Assembly (NCBI RefSeq): GCF_000425125.1
Contig: NZ_KE384309.1
Span: forward strand, 83,379-147,378
Reading direction: 5' to 3'
DNA: 64,000 nt
From: Paenibacillus taiwanensis DSM 18679
Lineage (GTDB): Bacteria; Bacillota; Bacilli; Paenibacillales; Paenibacillaceae
Shown: piece by piece, positions 43,202 through 52,059 of the stretch
How positions within the stretch are numbered: position 1 is the first letter of the stretch
How the letters are laid out: every line of letters starts with the position of its first letter
Notes under the pieces: generated by a model
Database searches by the model: none
The model's input: the letters and a program-made list of their open reading frames with translations, nothing else
What the model was told of the DNA's origin: nothing
Translations under genes and position numbers: made by a program

Positions 43202-43984
43202 GTGGAACAACAGCGGAAGGCCGCGCTTATTACAGGAAGCGCCAAAGGCCTAGGCAAGATGACGGCCCTTACATTGGCCGATACGGGTTGTGATATCATC
43301 TTAAATTACGTACATAGTGCAGAGCAGGCATTGGAGCTTAAGTGTGAAATAGAAGCAAAGGGTGTTCAGTGCATTGCGATTCAAGCTGACATTTCACGAA
43401 TGGATGATGTGAAGCGGCTTGTATATACGATGGAGTCAGAGCTTCGCGCACCTGATATAGTCATTAATAATGCAGGTCCTTTTATACGTGAGCGCAAACG
43501 ATTTGCTTCATACTCAGAAGAAGAAATTATGTATTTGTTAAATGGGAATTTAACCGGTGTCATTTTGTTAGATCATCTTGTATTACCTTCAATGCGTGAG
43601 AGAGGATGGGGCCGTATCATCCATTATGGCTTCGGACACGCCGCAGAAGCGCGGGCTTGGCCGCATCGTGCTGTTTATGCAGCTTCTAAAGTGGGCCTTG
43701 TTTCGTTCACAAAGACACTCGCGGTAGAGGAGGCTCCGTATGGAATTACTGTTAATATGATCTGTCCTGGAGACATCAGGGGGGAGGATAAGGAACGCAC
43801 GATAGCAGAAGTAGCTGGTCGTGACGATACCGAATCACCTCGGGGAAGGCCCGGATCAGGTGAAGACATTGCCCGCGTCATCCAATTTTTGTGTGAGGAT
43901 AAATCTGATTTTATTACGGGCAACATGATGGATGTATCTGGCGGGTTGGACCCGATTCGACCTATAATTGCCAAGCAATTATAA
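43202..43984 (+). CDS. Short-chain dehydrogenase/reductase family protein
   Basis: This is an NAD(P)-binding Rossmann protein of the SDR family, 260 residues. The cofactor motif is TGSAKGLG at residues 11-18, followed by NNAG near 92 and the active-site YAASK near 157. The catalytic serine expected 13 residues before that tyrosine appears to be histidine (IIHYGFGHA region), so a normal dehydrogenase mechanism is doubtful. The end DVSGGLDP is typical of FabG-like members. The start is GTG after AAAGGAGG; the frame is open further upstream to 43142. The substrate is unknown. Confidence 0.85.
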   Translation: MEQQRKAALITGSAKGLGKMTALTLADTGCDIILNYVHSAEQALELKCEIEAKGVQCIAIQADISRMDDVKRLVYTMESELRAPDIVINNAGPFIRERKRFASYSEEEIMYLLNGNLTGVILLDHLVLPSMRERGWGRIIHYGFGHAAEARAWPHRAVYAASKVGLVSFTKTLAVEEAPYGITVNMICPGDIRGEDKERTIAEVAGRDDTESPRGRPGSGEDIARVIQFLCEDKSDFITGNMMDVSGGLDPIRPIIAKQL

Positions 43985-44097
43985 CGTTAAAGCGAGCTCG
44001 TGTCACTTCTGCCAAGGGGCTATAACTAGAATGGATCATAACAGGTTAACTTGGTAACGTTCGGCAGCGATTCATGATGCAGAGGAGTGATGACAGC

Positions 44098-45255
44098 ATG
44101 AGAGGGATAACGAGGGAGCTCGCTCAGGATATCGTTCGCCGTACGATGGGTGTTATTGGATACAACGTAAATGTCATGGACGAAGAGGGCCGAATTATTG
44201 GATCAGGGGACCATATGCGCATTGGCAAGGCACATGAAGGGGCACTACTAGCAATCAAGCGTCGTGGGCGATTTGAGATAGATGAGGCTAGTGCGGCCAA
44301 GCTGCAAGGGGTTCTGCCGGGGACCAATCTGGTAATTGAGTTTCAAGATGAGATCGTAGGTGTTATCGGCATAACAGGTGACCCAAAGGAAGTGACCAAA
44401 TACGGCGAATTGGTAAAAATGACGGCCGAGATGTATTTGGAGCAAATGTATTTGATGGAGCAAGCGCAGTGGGATAAGCGAATGCGGGCAGATTTCCTAC
44501 TTTCGGTTATTAGTGCTAATGAGAAGGATACGCCGAGCCTGCGTGCTCAGGCGCAGCGTATCGGTTTTAACACGGACGTGCCGCACACGGCTTGTATTAT
44601 TGAGCTTGCGGAGGCGGAGCATGGGGAATCGTTGGATACGCTGAAGCGTGTGGTTGGTCTACTCGAAGGACGACCTGCTATACGCTTGATTACGATTCGA
44701 AATTCAGAACAGGTTGTGTTGTTTATTAACGAGCGTGACCTCGGCATCCTAAATCGGGATATATCCGAAGGTATAAAGCAGATTCAAGAGTGGCTGAACG
44801 CGAGACAAATCATTCCGTTGCGGCTTGCGGTCGGTGTGCCTTTTGCGGGCATAGAAGGGATGATAGCCTCATTCCAAGCGGCGCGAGACGCAATGCTTGC
44901 CGGAAGGGCTGCTCGTCCAGAGCAGACGGTATATTATGCGGTAGATATGCCGCTCGAGGTATTAACGGTAAAACTGAAGCGTAATTGGATGACAGACGCG
45001 CTGATCGAGTTATGGGGCCGCTTTATCGATGAGGATCGCAGCGGCGAGCTGCGGCAAACACTTGAAGTATATTATGCGAACAGTGGTGAAACGAACAGAA
45101 TAGCGGCTAGTCTAGTCATTCATCGTAATACGCTCCGTTATCGTTTGCAGCGTATTGCGGAAATAACAGGCAAAGATCCTCGCAATTACACCGATTTGTA
45201 TATGCTGATGCATGCCCGCTTGTTGTATGCAGCTAAGGGGTTAAATCGGGAATAG
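44098..45255 (+). CDS. CdaR-family sugar diacid regulator
   Basis: This transcription factor of the CdaR/SdaR family controls glycerate and sugar diacid use. The N-terminal diacid recognition domain covers about residues 1-130 (NVNVMDEEGRIIGSGDHMRIGKAHEGA), a GGDEF-like middle domain lies at about 140-290, and a C-terminal helix-turn-helix (NRIAASLVIHRNTLRYRLQRI) at about 335-365. ATG 44098 is preferred over 44074 because GAGGAG lies just upstream. It directly precedes a GntP permease and a glycerate kinase gene, its likely targets. Confidence 0.9.
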   Translation: MRGITRELAQDIVRRTMGVIGYNVNVMDEEGRIIGSGDHMRIGKAHEGALLAIKRRGRFEIDEASAAKLQGVLPGTNLVIEFQDEIVGVIGITGDPKEVTKYGELVKMTAEMYLEQMYLMEQAQWDKRMRADFLLSVISANEKDTPSLRAQAQRIGFNTDVPHTACIIELAEAEHGESLDTLKRVVGLLEGRPAIRLITIRNSEQVVLFINERDLGILNRDISEGIKQIQEWLNARQIIPLRLAVGVPFAGIEGMIASFQAARDAMLAGRAARPEQTVYYAVDMPLEVLTVKLKRNWMTDALIELWGRFIDEDRSGELRQTLEVYYANSGETNRIAASLVIHRNTLRYRLQRIAEITGKDPRNYTDLYMLMHARLLYAAKGLNRE

Positions 45256-45299
45256 CCGCACAAGAGCAACCAATCTACTTGTTCACTATTGTTAGGGCA

Positions 45300-45325
45300 G
45301 GGCTTCCTAGTGGAAGCCCTTTTTG
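45300..45325 (+). terminator. Terminator after the CdaR-family gene
   Basis: GGGCTTCC-TAGT-GGAAGCCC followed by five T residues. Confidence 0.92.
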
Positions 45326-45487
45326 GTTTGTTCAGTTGCACAAAAAACGGAGCTGTAGCGAGCTAAATATTTATTTATCCGCCCAATGAAGCGCTTACAA
45401 ATTAGCATTATAGTAGGGGTATGAGCTCATCCTATTTAAGAAGGAACACGTAATCATAATAAAACTACATCTGGGGAGGAACGACAT

Positions 45488-46756
45488 ATGACTGCTTCTG
45501 TAAGCGTTATTGGCGCATTGGTCGCATTAATCGTGGCGATTGCACTCATTTTACGTAAAGTTCCGCCAGCATATGGCATGATGATTGGTGCTTTTGTTGG
45601 AGGATTAGTCGGCGGAATAGGGATGATGGATACCGTCAATTTGATGATGGACGGGGCGAAGAACATTATTCCTGCTGTGTTGCGAATTCTCGCGGCAGGA
45701 GTGCTTGCAGGTGTACTGATTGAATCTGGTGGCGCAAAAACGATAGCGGAAACGCTAGTAAAAAAAGTAGGAGAAACTCGAGCGCTGCTTGCGTTGGCCT
45801 TTGCGACTATGGTGCTTACAGCAGTTGGCGTATTTATCGACGTAGCTGTTATCACGGTGGCACCTATTGCGATTGCAATCGCACAGCGGGCCCATTTGTC
45901 AAAGATGGCGATACTGCTTGCGATGATTGGTGGCGGCAAAGCAGGTAATATCATGTCGCCCAATCCAAATGCGATATCAGCAGCAGATGCATTTCATGTA
46001 TCGCTGACTTCCGTTATGGCAGCAGGCATAATTCCTGCCCTTGTTGGTCTTGCAGTCACTTATTTTCTAGCCAAGAAGCTTACTCATAAAGGAAGTATGG
46101 TGGAGCCGAACACAGCCGTGCATCAGGGGGAGCAGGAGCTTCCGAGTTTTGGGGCTGCCATATTCGCTCCGCTCGTAGCGATTGTGCTGCTGTCGCTTCG
46201 TCCTTTATTTGGCATTGTAGTTGATCCGATTGTAGCGCTTCCGGTTGGAGGCATTGCAGGAGCGCTTGTGATGGGACGATTGAAGCATTTGAACAACTAT
46301 GCGATCTCGGGTCTTAGTAAAATGACAGGCGTAGCGGTTATGCTGTTAGGGACAGGAACTTTAGCAGGGAATATCGCTAACTCACAACTAAAAGATGTCA
46401 TCATTGATGCGTTAACTGCTTCTGGGCTGCCGGCCTATTTACTGGCACCGATTAGTGGCGCACTAATGTCACTCGCGACGGCATCCACAACGGCCGGCAC
46501 AGCTGTGGCAAGCTCTGTGTTTGGCTCAACTATTATGGAGCTAGGTGTAGCTTCTCTAGGTGCGGCAGCGATGATTCATGCAGGTGCAACAGTATTTGAC
46601 CACATGCCGCACGGCAGCTTCTTCCATGCAACGGGCGGCAGTGTTAACATGCAGATGAAGGAGCGTTTGCGCTTGATTCCGTATGAGACCTTAGTAGGAC
46701 TAGTGCTTGCCGGTGTTTCTACTCTTGTCTTTGGTGTGTTGGGCTGGTTTTTGTAA
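45488..46756 (+). CDS. GntP-family permease, probably glycerate uptake
   Basis: This is a secondary transporter of the gluconate:H+ symporter (GntP) family, 422 residues with about 12 hydrophobic helices. The family stretch GGGKAGNIMSPNPNAISAADAF lies near residue 150. GGGGAGG precedes the ATG. The glycerate kinase gene 71 bases downstream and the CdaR-type regulator upstream suggest that the substrate is glycerate or a related hydroxy acid. This is inferred from context. Confidence 0.88.
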   Translation: MTASVSVIGALVALIVAIALILRKVPPAYGMMIGAFVGGLVGGIGMMDTVNLMMDGAKNIIPAVLRILAAGVLAGVLIESGGAKTIAETLVKKVGETRALLALAFATMVLTAVGVFIDVAVITVAPIAIAIAQRAHLSKMAILLAMIGGGKAGNIMSPNPNAISAADAFHVSLTSVMAAGIIPALVGLAVTYFLAKKLTHKGSMVEPNTAVHQGEQELPSFGAAIFAPLVAIVLLSLRPLFGIVVDPIVALPVGGIAGALVMGRLKHLNNYAISGLSKMTGVAVMLLGTGTLAGNIANSQLKDVIIDALTASGLPAYLLAPISGALMSLATASTTAGTAVASSVFGSTIMELGVASLGAAAMIHAGATVFDHMPHGSFFHATGGSVNMQMKERLRLIPYETLVGLVLAGVSTLVFGVLGWFL

Positions 46757-46827
46757 AGATAACTGACTGAAAATCAGTCTGGGCAGAACGTATAGAATAG
46801 AATGAGCAGGGTAAAGGAGTGGGGAGA

Positions 46828-47973
46828 ATGAAATTTGTTATTGCTCCGGATTCATTTAAGGAAAGCCTGACTGCGTTACAAGCATGCGAGGCGATTGAAA
46901 GAGGCGTGCGCAGCGTATTTCCTGATGCCGATATAATTAAAGTACCGATGGCAGATGGCGGCGAGGGGACGGTTCAATCACTCGTGGATGCGACAGGTGG
47001 ACGGATCGAGAACGTGCAGGTGACAGGCCCGTTAGGGAACCCTGTAAGCGCATTTTATGGTGTGCTTGGAAACGGAACGACGGCTATCATTGAAATGGCT
47101 GCTGCTTCAGGGATTGGTCTTGTGCCAGCATCAGAGCGTAATCCGCTAAAGACAACTTCACGCGGCACGGGGGAACTTATAGTGCATGCGATGAACAAAG
47201 GCGTTCAATCCATTATGCTTGGATTGGGGGGAAGCGCAACAAATGACGGTGGCGTAGGGATGGCCGAAGCATTAGGCTTCCGATTTTTGCGACATGACGG
47301 GTCAGAAATTGATGCGGGAGGCGGTTCGCTGGGCGAGATTGCAAGCATCGACAGCAGTCAGGCAGATGAAAGACTGGCAAAGATGACGTTTGTTGCGGCT
47401 TGTGATGTCGATAATCCGCTAGTTGGGGAACGAGGTGCCTCAGCTGTGTTCGGCCCGCAAAAAGGAGCTACAGCAGAGATGATCAAGCAATTGGATGCCA
47501 ACTTGACTCATCTTGCCGCCATAATCAGAAATGATATAGGCAAATCAGTAGCGGATATGGCAGGTGCAGGTGCAGCGGGAGGTCTTGGCGCAGGTGTGGT
47601 CGCCTTCCTGAATGCCGAATTAAAGCGCGGTGTAGATATCGTCATAGAGGCAACAGGCTTGGCAGAGAGTATGCGTGGCGCTGACTTCGTTATTACGGGG
47701 GAAGGGCGCATCGACAGCCAAACTGCTTTTGGCAAGACACCGATTGGTGTAGCCAAGATAGCAAGGGGGTTACATATACCAGTGATCGCGCTGGCAGGTT
47801 CCCTTGGTACAGGCAGTGAAATCGTGCACGAGCACGGCATTGATATGTTGTTTACGATTGTGCCTGGCGTATGTACACTGGACGAAGCGTTGCGAGATGC
47901 GGCTGTAAATATGGAGCGGACAGCCCGTAATGTTGCTGCGCTGCTTTCTCTGGCAAACATGTCCCGCATCTAA
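46828..47973 (+). CDS. glxK: Glycerate kinase
   Basis: This enzyme of the GarK/GlxK family phosphorylates D-glycerate to phosphoglycerate, feeding it to glycolysis. It begins MKFVIAPDSFKESLTA and contains KVPMADGGEGTV, GLGGSATNDGG near residue 130 and GEGRIDSQTAFGK near 290, all typical. ATG 46828 is preferred; GTG 46819 lies within the AAAGGAG binding site. The length is 381 residues. It forms an operon with the permease gene and ends at a long hairpin. Confidence 0.93.
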   Translation: MKFVIAPDSFKESLTALQACEAIERGVRSVFPDADIIKVPMADGGEGTVQSLVDATGGRIENVQVTGPLGNPVSAFYGVLGNGTTAIIEMAAASGIGLVPASERNPLKTTSRGTGELIVHAMNKGVQSIMLGLGGSATNDGGVGMAEALGFRFLRHDGSEIDAGGGSLGEIASIDSSQADERLAKMTFVAACDVDNPLVGERGASAVFGPQKGATAEMIKQLDANLTHLAAIIRNDIGKSVADMAGAGAAGGLGAGVVAFLNAELKRGVDIVIEATGLAESMRGADFVITGEGRIDSQTAFGKTPIGVAKIARGLHIPVIALAGSLGTGSEIVHEHGIDMLFTIVPGVCTLDEALRDAAVNMERTARNVAALLSLANMSRI

Positions 47974-48020
47974 CAAGCAAAGGTATCCTTATTCATTTGA
48001 ATAGGATACCTTTGCTTGTT
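47972..48020 (+). terminator. Long terminator-like hairpin after the glycerate kinase gene
   Basis: AACAAGCAAAGGTATCC pairs perfectly with 48004-48020, giving a 17-bp stem with an extra TATTCA/TGAATA inner stem. It begins inside the stop codon and lacks a T run after the stem. Confidence 0.6.
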
Positions 48021-48165
48021 AGGAGGATAGATGGCCTTTGCGTGAAATAATCTCAAAGGTCATCTATCCTGAAATGAATCGATACCACTACGATACCACT
48101 ACGCGCTGCTATGCTGTGTAAAAGTATTCGCGTGTCATTTAATCGCTCGGCAATTCAGCCTCTCT

Positions 48166-48861
48166 TCATAAGGGATTGCTCTCTTCTAATACGTAGCCGC
48201 TTCCACGTACCGTGCGGATGTTTGCTTGTTGTTTCAGCTTTTTGCGAATGCGATACACAAGCGAGTTGATTTCATCCAAGCCGACATCGTATACGCCATT
48301 GGTATGACGCTCGGGCCAGACATGACACATAATATCTTTGTTCGAAACAAACATCGTCTTATGTTGATACAGCAAGTCTAGCAGCGCCCACTCTTTTACC
48401 GACAAGCTCACTTCTTCCCCGCGTACCATGCAGAACTGTCTGTCTACATCTAGCAGAAAATGATCCACAGCGGGTGGTGCGGCGGGTGACAGTTCAGCCG
48501 TGCGTAAAGGTTCAAATTCTAACGTGAAGTCAGGTACAACGTGTGTAAATTCAAGTTCTACCATGCCTTTTGCTAAAGAAATAGAGTCGGCTTCACGGAG
48601 CAGTACAGGAACGTGGGGGCTCAACTCAATACCCTGTACTTCAGTACCATGTTTACTTCCCAGATCAGCTATATAGTATTGATGATTTCGTTTGAATATG
48701 GAAGCATGCTGGCGTGACACAAACGCGTTGTGAAAGGCTATGTCAGGCTGCCCCTGTGAACCTTGGCGACCCATAACGGTATATTCTTGTAATAAAGGAA
48801 TGGCTTCATAAGATAAGAAGGGTTCGCCTTTACGAACCACTAAACATGCTTGGTGCTTCAT
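48166..48861 (-). CDS. FHA domain plus winged-helix regulator
   Basis: This 231-residue protein fuses an N-terminal forkhead-associated domain (about residues 25-105, with GRQG, VSRQHASI and SKHGTEV) to a C-terminal OmpR-like winged helix (about 135-228, ending RTVRGSGYVLEE). There is no receiver domain. FHA domains bind phosphothreonine, so this looks like a transcription factor controlled through serine/threonine kinase signalling. It is transcribed away from the metallo-beta-lactamase gene, with 243 bases between, and may regulate it. Confidence 0.85.
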   Translation of the reverse strand: MKHQACLVVRKGEPFLSYEAIPLLQEYTVMGRQGSQGQPDIAFHNAFVSRQHASIFKRNHQYYIADLGSKHGTEVQGIELSPHVPVLLREADSISLAKGMVELEFTHVVPDFTLEFEPLRTAELSPAAPPAVDHFLLDVDRQFCMVRGEEVSLSVKEWALLDLLYQHKTMFVSNKDIMCHVWPERHTNGVYDVGLDEINSLVYRIRKKLKQQANIRTVRGSGYVLEESNPL

Positions 48862-49104
48862 TTTGTTCGGACACTCCTTATGTAAGCTTTTATACTGATT
48901 AGATCTCTTAAGTATAAGTGTAAATTATTAAAAAAATATATAGCTTTCAAAAAAAAGGATGGAACTATGGAAAAATTGTAAAAATAGATCTATTTGCGTG
49001 AGTGGTCATACTGTGATGGAGTTGTGAGGGAACTACTATGGAATGTAAGGCAAATTTGGGATACAACTAGGAGGTAGGCATAGAGATAAGGAGAGAGTAA
49101 TCCA

Positions 49105-49947
49105 ATGAAAAAGAAATCTGGGGATAGAAGACAACTAGCCTTAGGAGCAGCTGTGTTGGTATTAAGCCTATTGACTGCGGGGTGTTCTCAGGCAGCAGGC
49201 ATGCAGCTGAAGCCAAAAGGAACAACGACGGAAATTAAGGTCGAACAGCCGGTTGTAGTTGCTGCTTCCAAAACCTTTACCAATAAAAGTAATACAGTTG
49301 AATTGAAGCAGCTCAGTGATAAACTGTGGATGCAGACGACATATAAAGACTTCGGAGATCAGCAAGTGCCTGCTAACGGACTAATTGTGTCCACAGAAGC
49401 AGGCTTAGTGCTGCTAGACACAGCGTGGGATGATACGCTTATGCAGGAAGTGATGGCGATGATCAAACAGCACATCCAACAGCAGGTCGTGCTAGCCGTG
49501 ATCACTCATGCCCATCTGGATCGAATTGGTGGGATTCAGACTTTGTTAGACGAAGGTATTGAAGTGCAGAGCTCATCTTTGACGGCACGCCTAGCAATGA
49601 AACAAGGCTTTCCAGAGCCAGCGGGCGTATTGGACGACAATCCTAAATTTCAAGTGGGGGGGACAGCATTTGAAACGTATTATCCAGGAGCAGGTCATAC
49701 AATAGATAACTTGGTTGTATGGCTTCCACAAACCAAGACTTTGTATGCAGGATGTGTCGTGCTCGGCTCGGATGTAACTAAGCTAAGGAAGACGGATGAG
49801 GCGTATGTCACACAATGGCCTGATGCTGTGCGTCAATTAATGACAACCTTTAATGAGGCTAAATTTGTTATTCCCGGGCATGGTACGTGGGGAGATTACT
49901 CGCTACTACAGCATACGTTAGATATTCTTTTGGCACAGCGTACATAG
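49105..49947 (+). CDS. Subclass B1 metallo-beta-lactamase lipoprotein
   Basis: This 280-residue protein closely follows the B1 metallo-beta-lactamase pattern of the Bacillus cereus enzyme II. All zinc ligands are present: H135, H137 and D139 (THAHLDRIGG), H198 (GAGHTIDN), C217 (LYAGCVV) and H259 (IPGHG). The lysine that normally follows the cysteine by three residues and holds the substrate carboxylate is L220, and the usual LGN asparagine region reads LRK. The signal sequence ends in lipobox LTAGC, so the enzyme should be membrane-tethered. Activity against penicillins or carbapenems is likely by family but is weakened by the missing lysine. Confidence 0.88.
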   Translation: MKKKSGDRRQLALGAAVLVLSLLTAGCSQAAGMQLKPKGTTTEIKVEQPVVVAASKTFTNKSNTVELKQLSDKLWMQTTYKDFGDQQVPANGLIVSTEAGLVLLDTAWDDTLMQEVMAMIKQHIQQQVVLAVITHAHLDRIGGIQTLLDEGIEVQSSSLTARLAMKQGFPEPAGVLDDNPKFQVGGTAFETYYPGAGHTIDNLVVWLPQTKTLYAGCVVLGSDVTKLRKTDEAYVTQWPDAVRQLMTTFNEAKFVIPGHGTWGDYSLLQHTLDILLAQRT

Positions 49948-50159
49948 CGGGCAGTGTTTCATGTCGCATTGATTGTTTTGATATAAGGGCCTCGAATCAC
50001 TTTGCAGTAGCGATTGAGGCCCCGTTGTGTGCGTATCCGATTGTTCTCGTATCGTGTGAACACTTGGAAATGGCTTCTGTTTATCCTGTATAAAGAAGAA
50101 AAGGAACTGCCGCAAGTCAGTACGACTTGTTAGACAGTTCCACGATCAAGCATACATAA

Positions 50160-50414
50160 TTAGAATACTTGAACAACTTCCTTAACGCCATCTACTTCTT
50201 CCACCAAAGCGCGTTCGATACCCGCTTTCAGTGTAATTGTGGAGCTTGGGCAGCTGCCGCAAGCGCCCATCAGGCGAAGCTTAACGATGCCGTCTTCCAC
50301 ATCCACCAATTCAACGTCACCGCCATCACGCTGCAAGAACGGACGAAGTTTATCCAACACTTCCAGCACTTCGTCATACATGCCGTTAGCTGTAGTTTCG
50401 CTCATTTGTGCCAA
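50160..50414 (-). CDS. yutI: NifU C-terminal domain iron-sulfur protein
   Basis: This 84-residue protein corresponds to the NifU C-terminal (Nfu) domain, a carrier for iron-sulfur clusters. The cluster motif is GACGSCPSS (CxxC) and the start region is [27 protein letters not shown] precedes the ATG. It is divergent from yuzB, with yutJ beyond, as in B. subtilis, which supports the yutI assignment. Confidence 0.93.
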   Translation of the reverse strand: MAQMSETTANGMYDEVLEVLDKLRPFLQRDGGDVELVDVEDGIVKLRLMGACGSCPSSTITLKAGIERALVEEVDGVKEVVQVF

Positions 50415-50495
50415 CTCCTTTCATCAAGACTACTTTTATTATATTATAAAGCTATTCGAATTCAAAGATACAAGCTAAAACTGGGGGAATTGTCA

Positions 50496-50750
50496 ATGAG
50501 GCCGATTGTCGAGTTCTGCGTGAACAACATGCATCACGGCACAGACGCCATTATGCAGCGGTTGGAGCAGAATCCCGAGTATGACGTCATTGAGTACGGC
50601 TGCTTGGGCAACTGTGGTGAATGTTACCTGTTCCCATTTGCCTATGTGAATGGGGACATTGTAGCTGCTGAGACAGCGGATGCCTTATATGATAGCATTA
50701 TGAAAAAGATTGAGGAAGTACAGCAATGGGATCAGTTTGATATCGATTGA
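50496..50750 (+). CDS. yuzB: UPF0349 (DUF1450) family protein
   Basis: This small cytoplasmic protein of 84 residues matches the YuzB family. It has conserved cysteines in VEFCVNNM, YGCLGNCGECY and the end DIVAAETADALYDSI. Function is unknown; the cysteine layout resembles a thin iron-sulfur or thioredoxin-like fold. The open frame reaches 50169 through the neighbouring yutI gene on the other strand, but GGGGGA before ATG 50496 and the family length fix the start. Its last 30 bases form part of a large inverted repeat. Confidence 0.9.
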   Translation: MRPIVEFCVNNMHHGTDAIMQRLEQNPEYDVIEYGCLGNCGECYLFPFAYVNGDIVAAETADALYDSIMKKIEEVQQWDQFDID

Positions 50751-50774
50751 TATCAAACTGATCCCATTGTGCTG
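50721..50774. terminator. Very long inverted repeat overlapping the end of yuzB
   Basis: A 24-base arm at 50721-50744 pairs with 50749-50774, with a two-base bulge. It lies between convergent yuzB and yutJ and probably stops both transcripts; no T run is seen. Confidence 0.6.
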
Positions 50775-50787
50775 TTCTGTCTAACTA

Positions 50788-51861
50788 TTATCCAAAGTGA
50801 TGCTTCGATATCCAAAGCACGCCACTTTTGATGGCACGTGGCACATAACCAACCATCGGTCTTTTGCCTAACATACCAAATCCCGATTTCTTGCCCAGTG
50901 ATCCGAGTACACCTTTGAGCTTAATACGTCCAAGCCTAGGGGCTTCACCTTTCCAGAGTGCTAGCACTACATCAGCAATTTGTTCACCTTGTGCTCCGGC
51001 TGCTTGGGCGCTAGGTGAGTAGGGTAAACTGGCACAGTCGCCAACTACGTAAACTTCTGGGTATTCCGGAATTTGATGATATTCGTTGATCTTCACGCGC
51101 CCTTGTGGATCTTTTTGCACATGGAGATTCTGTACTACTTGAACCGGCTGAATACCTGCGGTCCAAACGGTAACGGCTGACTCAATTTCTTCTACGTCAT
51201 GCTCGCGTTGGTTGTAGATAACCCCTTGATCCAGACGTGTTACGTTAATGAAAGAACGAAGCTCCACATCATGCTCTGTGAACCAACCTGACACGAATTG
51301 CGACAGTTTCTCTGGAAAAGGGGACAGAACTCTGGAACCTCGATCCAAAATACGAATATTCAAATCTGGACGGCTTTCACGCAGCTCCGCAGCCATCTCC
51401 ACTCCGCTTAAGCCACCGCCAACGATGCTAATTTGGCCATAAGGTTTAACGTCGTTTAATAGCTGATACGTCTTTCTGGTGCTTGACAGCGATTGAATAC
51501 TGTTGCCATATTGTTCAGTGCCTGGTATGCCGTGATAACGGTCTGTACAACCGAGCGCTATGGCAAGCTGATCGTAAGATAGTGGTTCATCCTCATGTAA
51601 ATAGACAAGCTTGGCTTCCAAGTCGATGCGTGTGATGTCGCCATATCGAATGTGAACGCGAGGGTCCTTAGGGAATGCCACTCGAATGTCGATATCGGAT
51701 ACAGCGCCCGCGGCTAAAGCGTAGTATTCCGTCTTTAAACCTTGGTACGGCATGCGATCAATCAACACGATTTCCACGTCTGCAGGAAGTCCTCCTCCTA
51801 ACAGTCGTTCGATTAAAGCAAGACCGCCGTATCCTCCACCACATACAACAAAACGTTTCAT
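50788..51861 (-). CDS. yutJ: NADH dehydrogenase-like flavoprotein
   Basis: This 357-residue FAD-dependent oxidoreductase resembles type II NADH dehydrogenases. The FAD-binding motif is VVCGGGYGGLALIERL at the N-terminus, the NAD-binding motif ISIVGGGLSGVEMAAEL lies near residue 145, and VYVVGDCASLPYSPSAQAAGAQGEQIA near 270 closes the FAD site. It would pass electrons from NADH to menaquinone at the membrane. The open frame extends to 51942, but GGGAGG and the FAD motif place the start at 51861. Neighbourhood with yuzB and yutI matches B. subtilis. Confidence 0.88.
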   Translation of the reverse strand: MKRFVVCGGGYGGLALIERLLGGGLPADVEIVLIDRMPYQGLKTEYYALAAGAVSDIDIRVAFPKDPRVHIRYGDITRIDLEAKLVYLHEDEPLSYDQLAIALGCTDRYHGIPGTEQYGNSIQSLSSTRKTYQLLNDVKPYGQISIVGGGLSGVEMAAELRESRPDLNIRILDRGSRVLSPFPEKLSQFVSGWFTEHDVELRSFINVTRLDQGVIYNQREHDVEEIESAVTVWTAGIQPVQVVQNLHVQKDPQGRVKINEYHQIPEYPEVYVVGDCASLPYSPSAQAAGAQGEQIADVVLALWKGEAPRLGRIKLKGVLGSLGKKSGFGMLGKRPMVGYVPRAIKSGVLWISKHHFG

Positions 51862-52059
51862 TATCGGATTTCCTCCCATGATGCCGAAATAAAAAATTGT
51901 CCCTTCCATCCGGACTTGTAAAGAGTACGGCTCCACTCGCATTTCCGTTTGTCGCAGCTAAGGTGTATGACACACTCTGGATAGCTTGTCTTCTATTTAT
52001 CTCTATCTATATTTGGTGTAACGATAAATCTTTAATCACATTCAAGCTGGAGCGGCTAT

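Noticed and set aside
45454..45963. Open frame of 169 codons opposite the GntP permease gene
   Set aside because: Mirror frame of a membrane protein gene, without a start signal.
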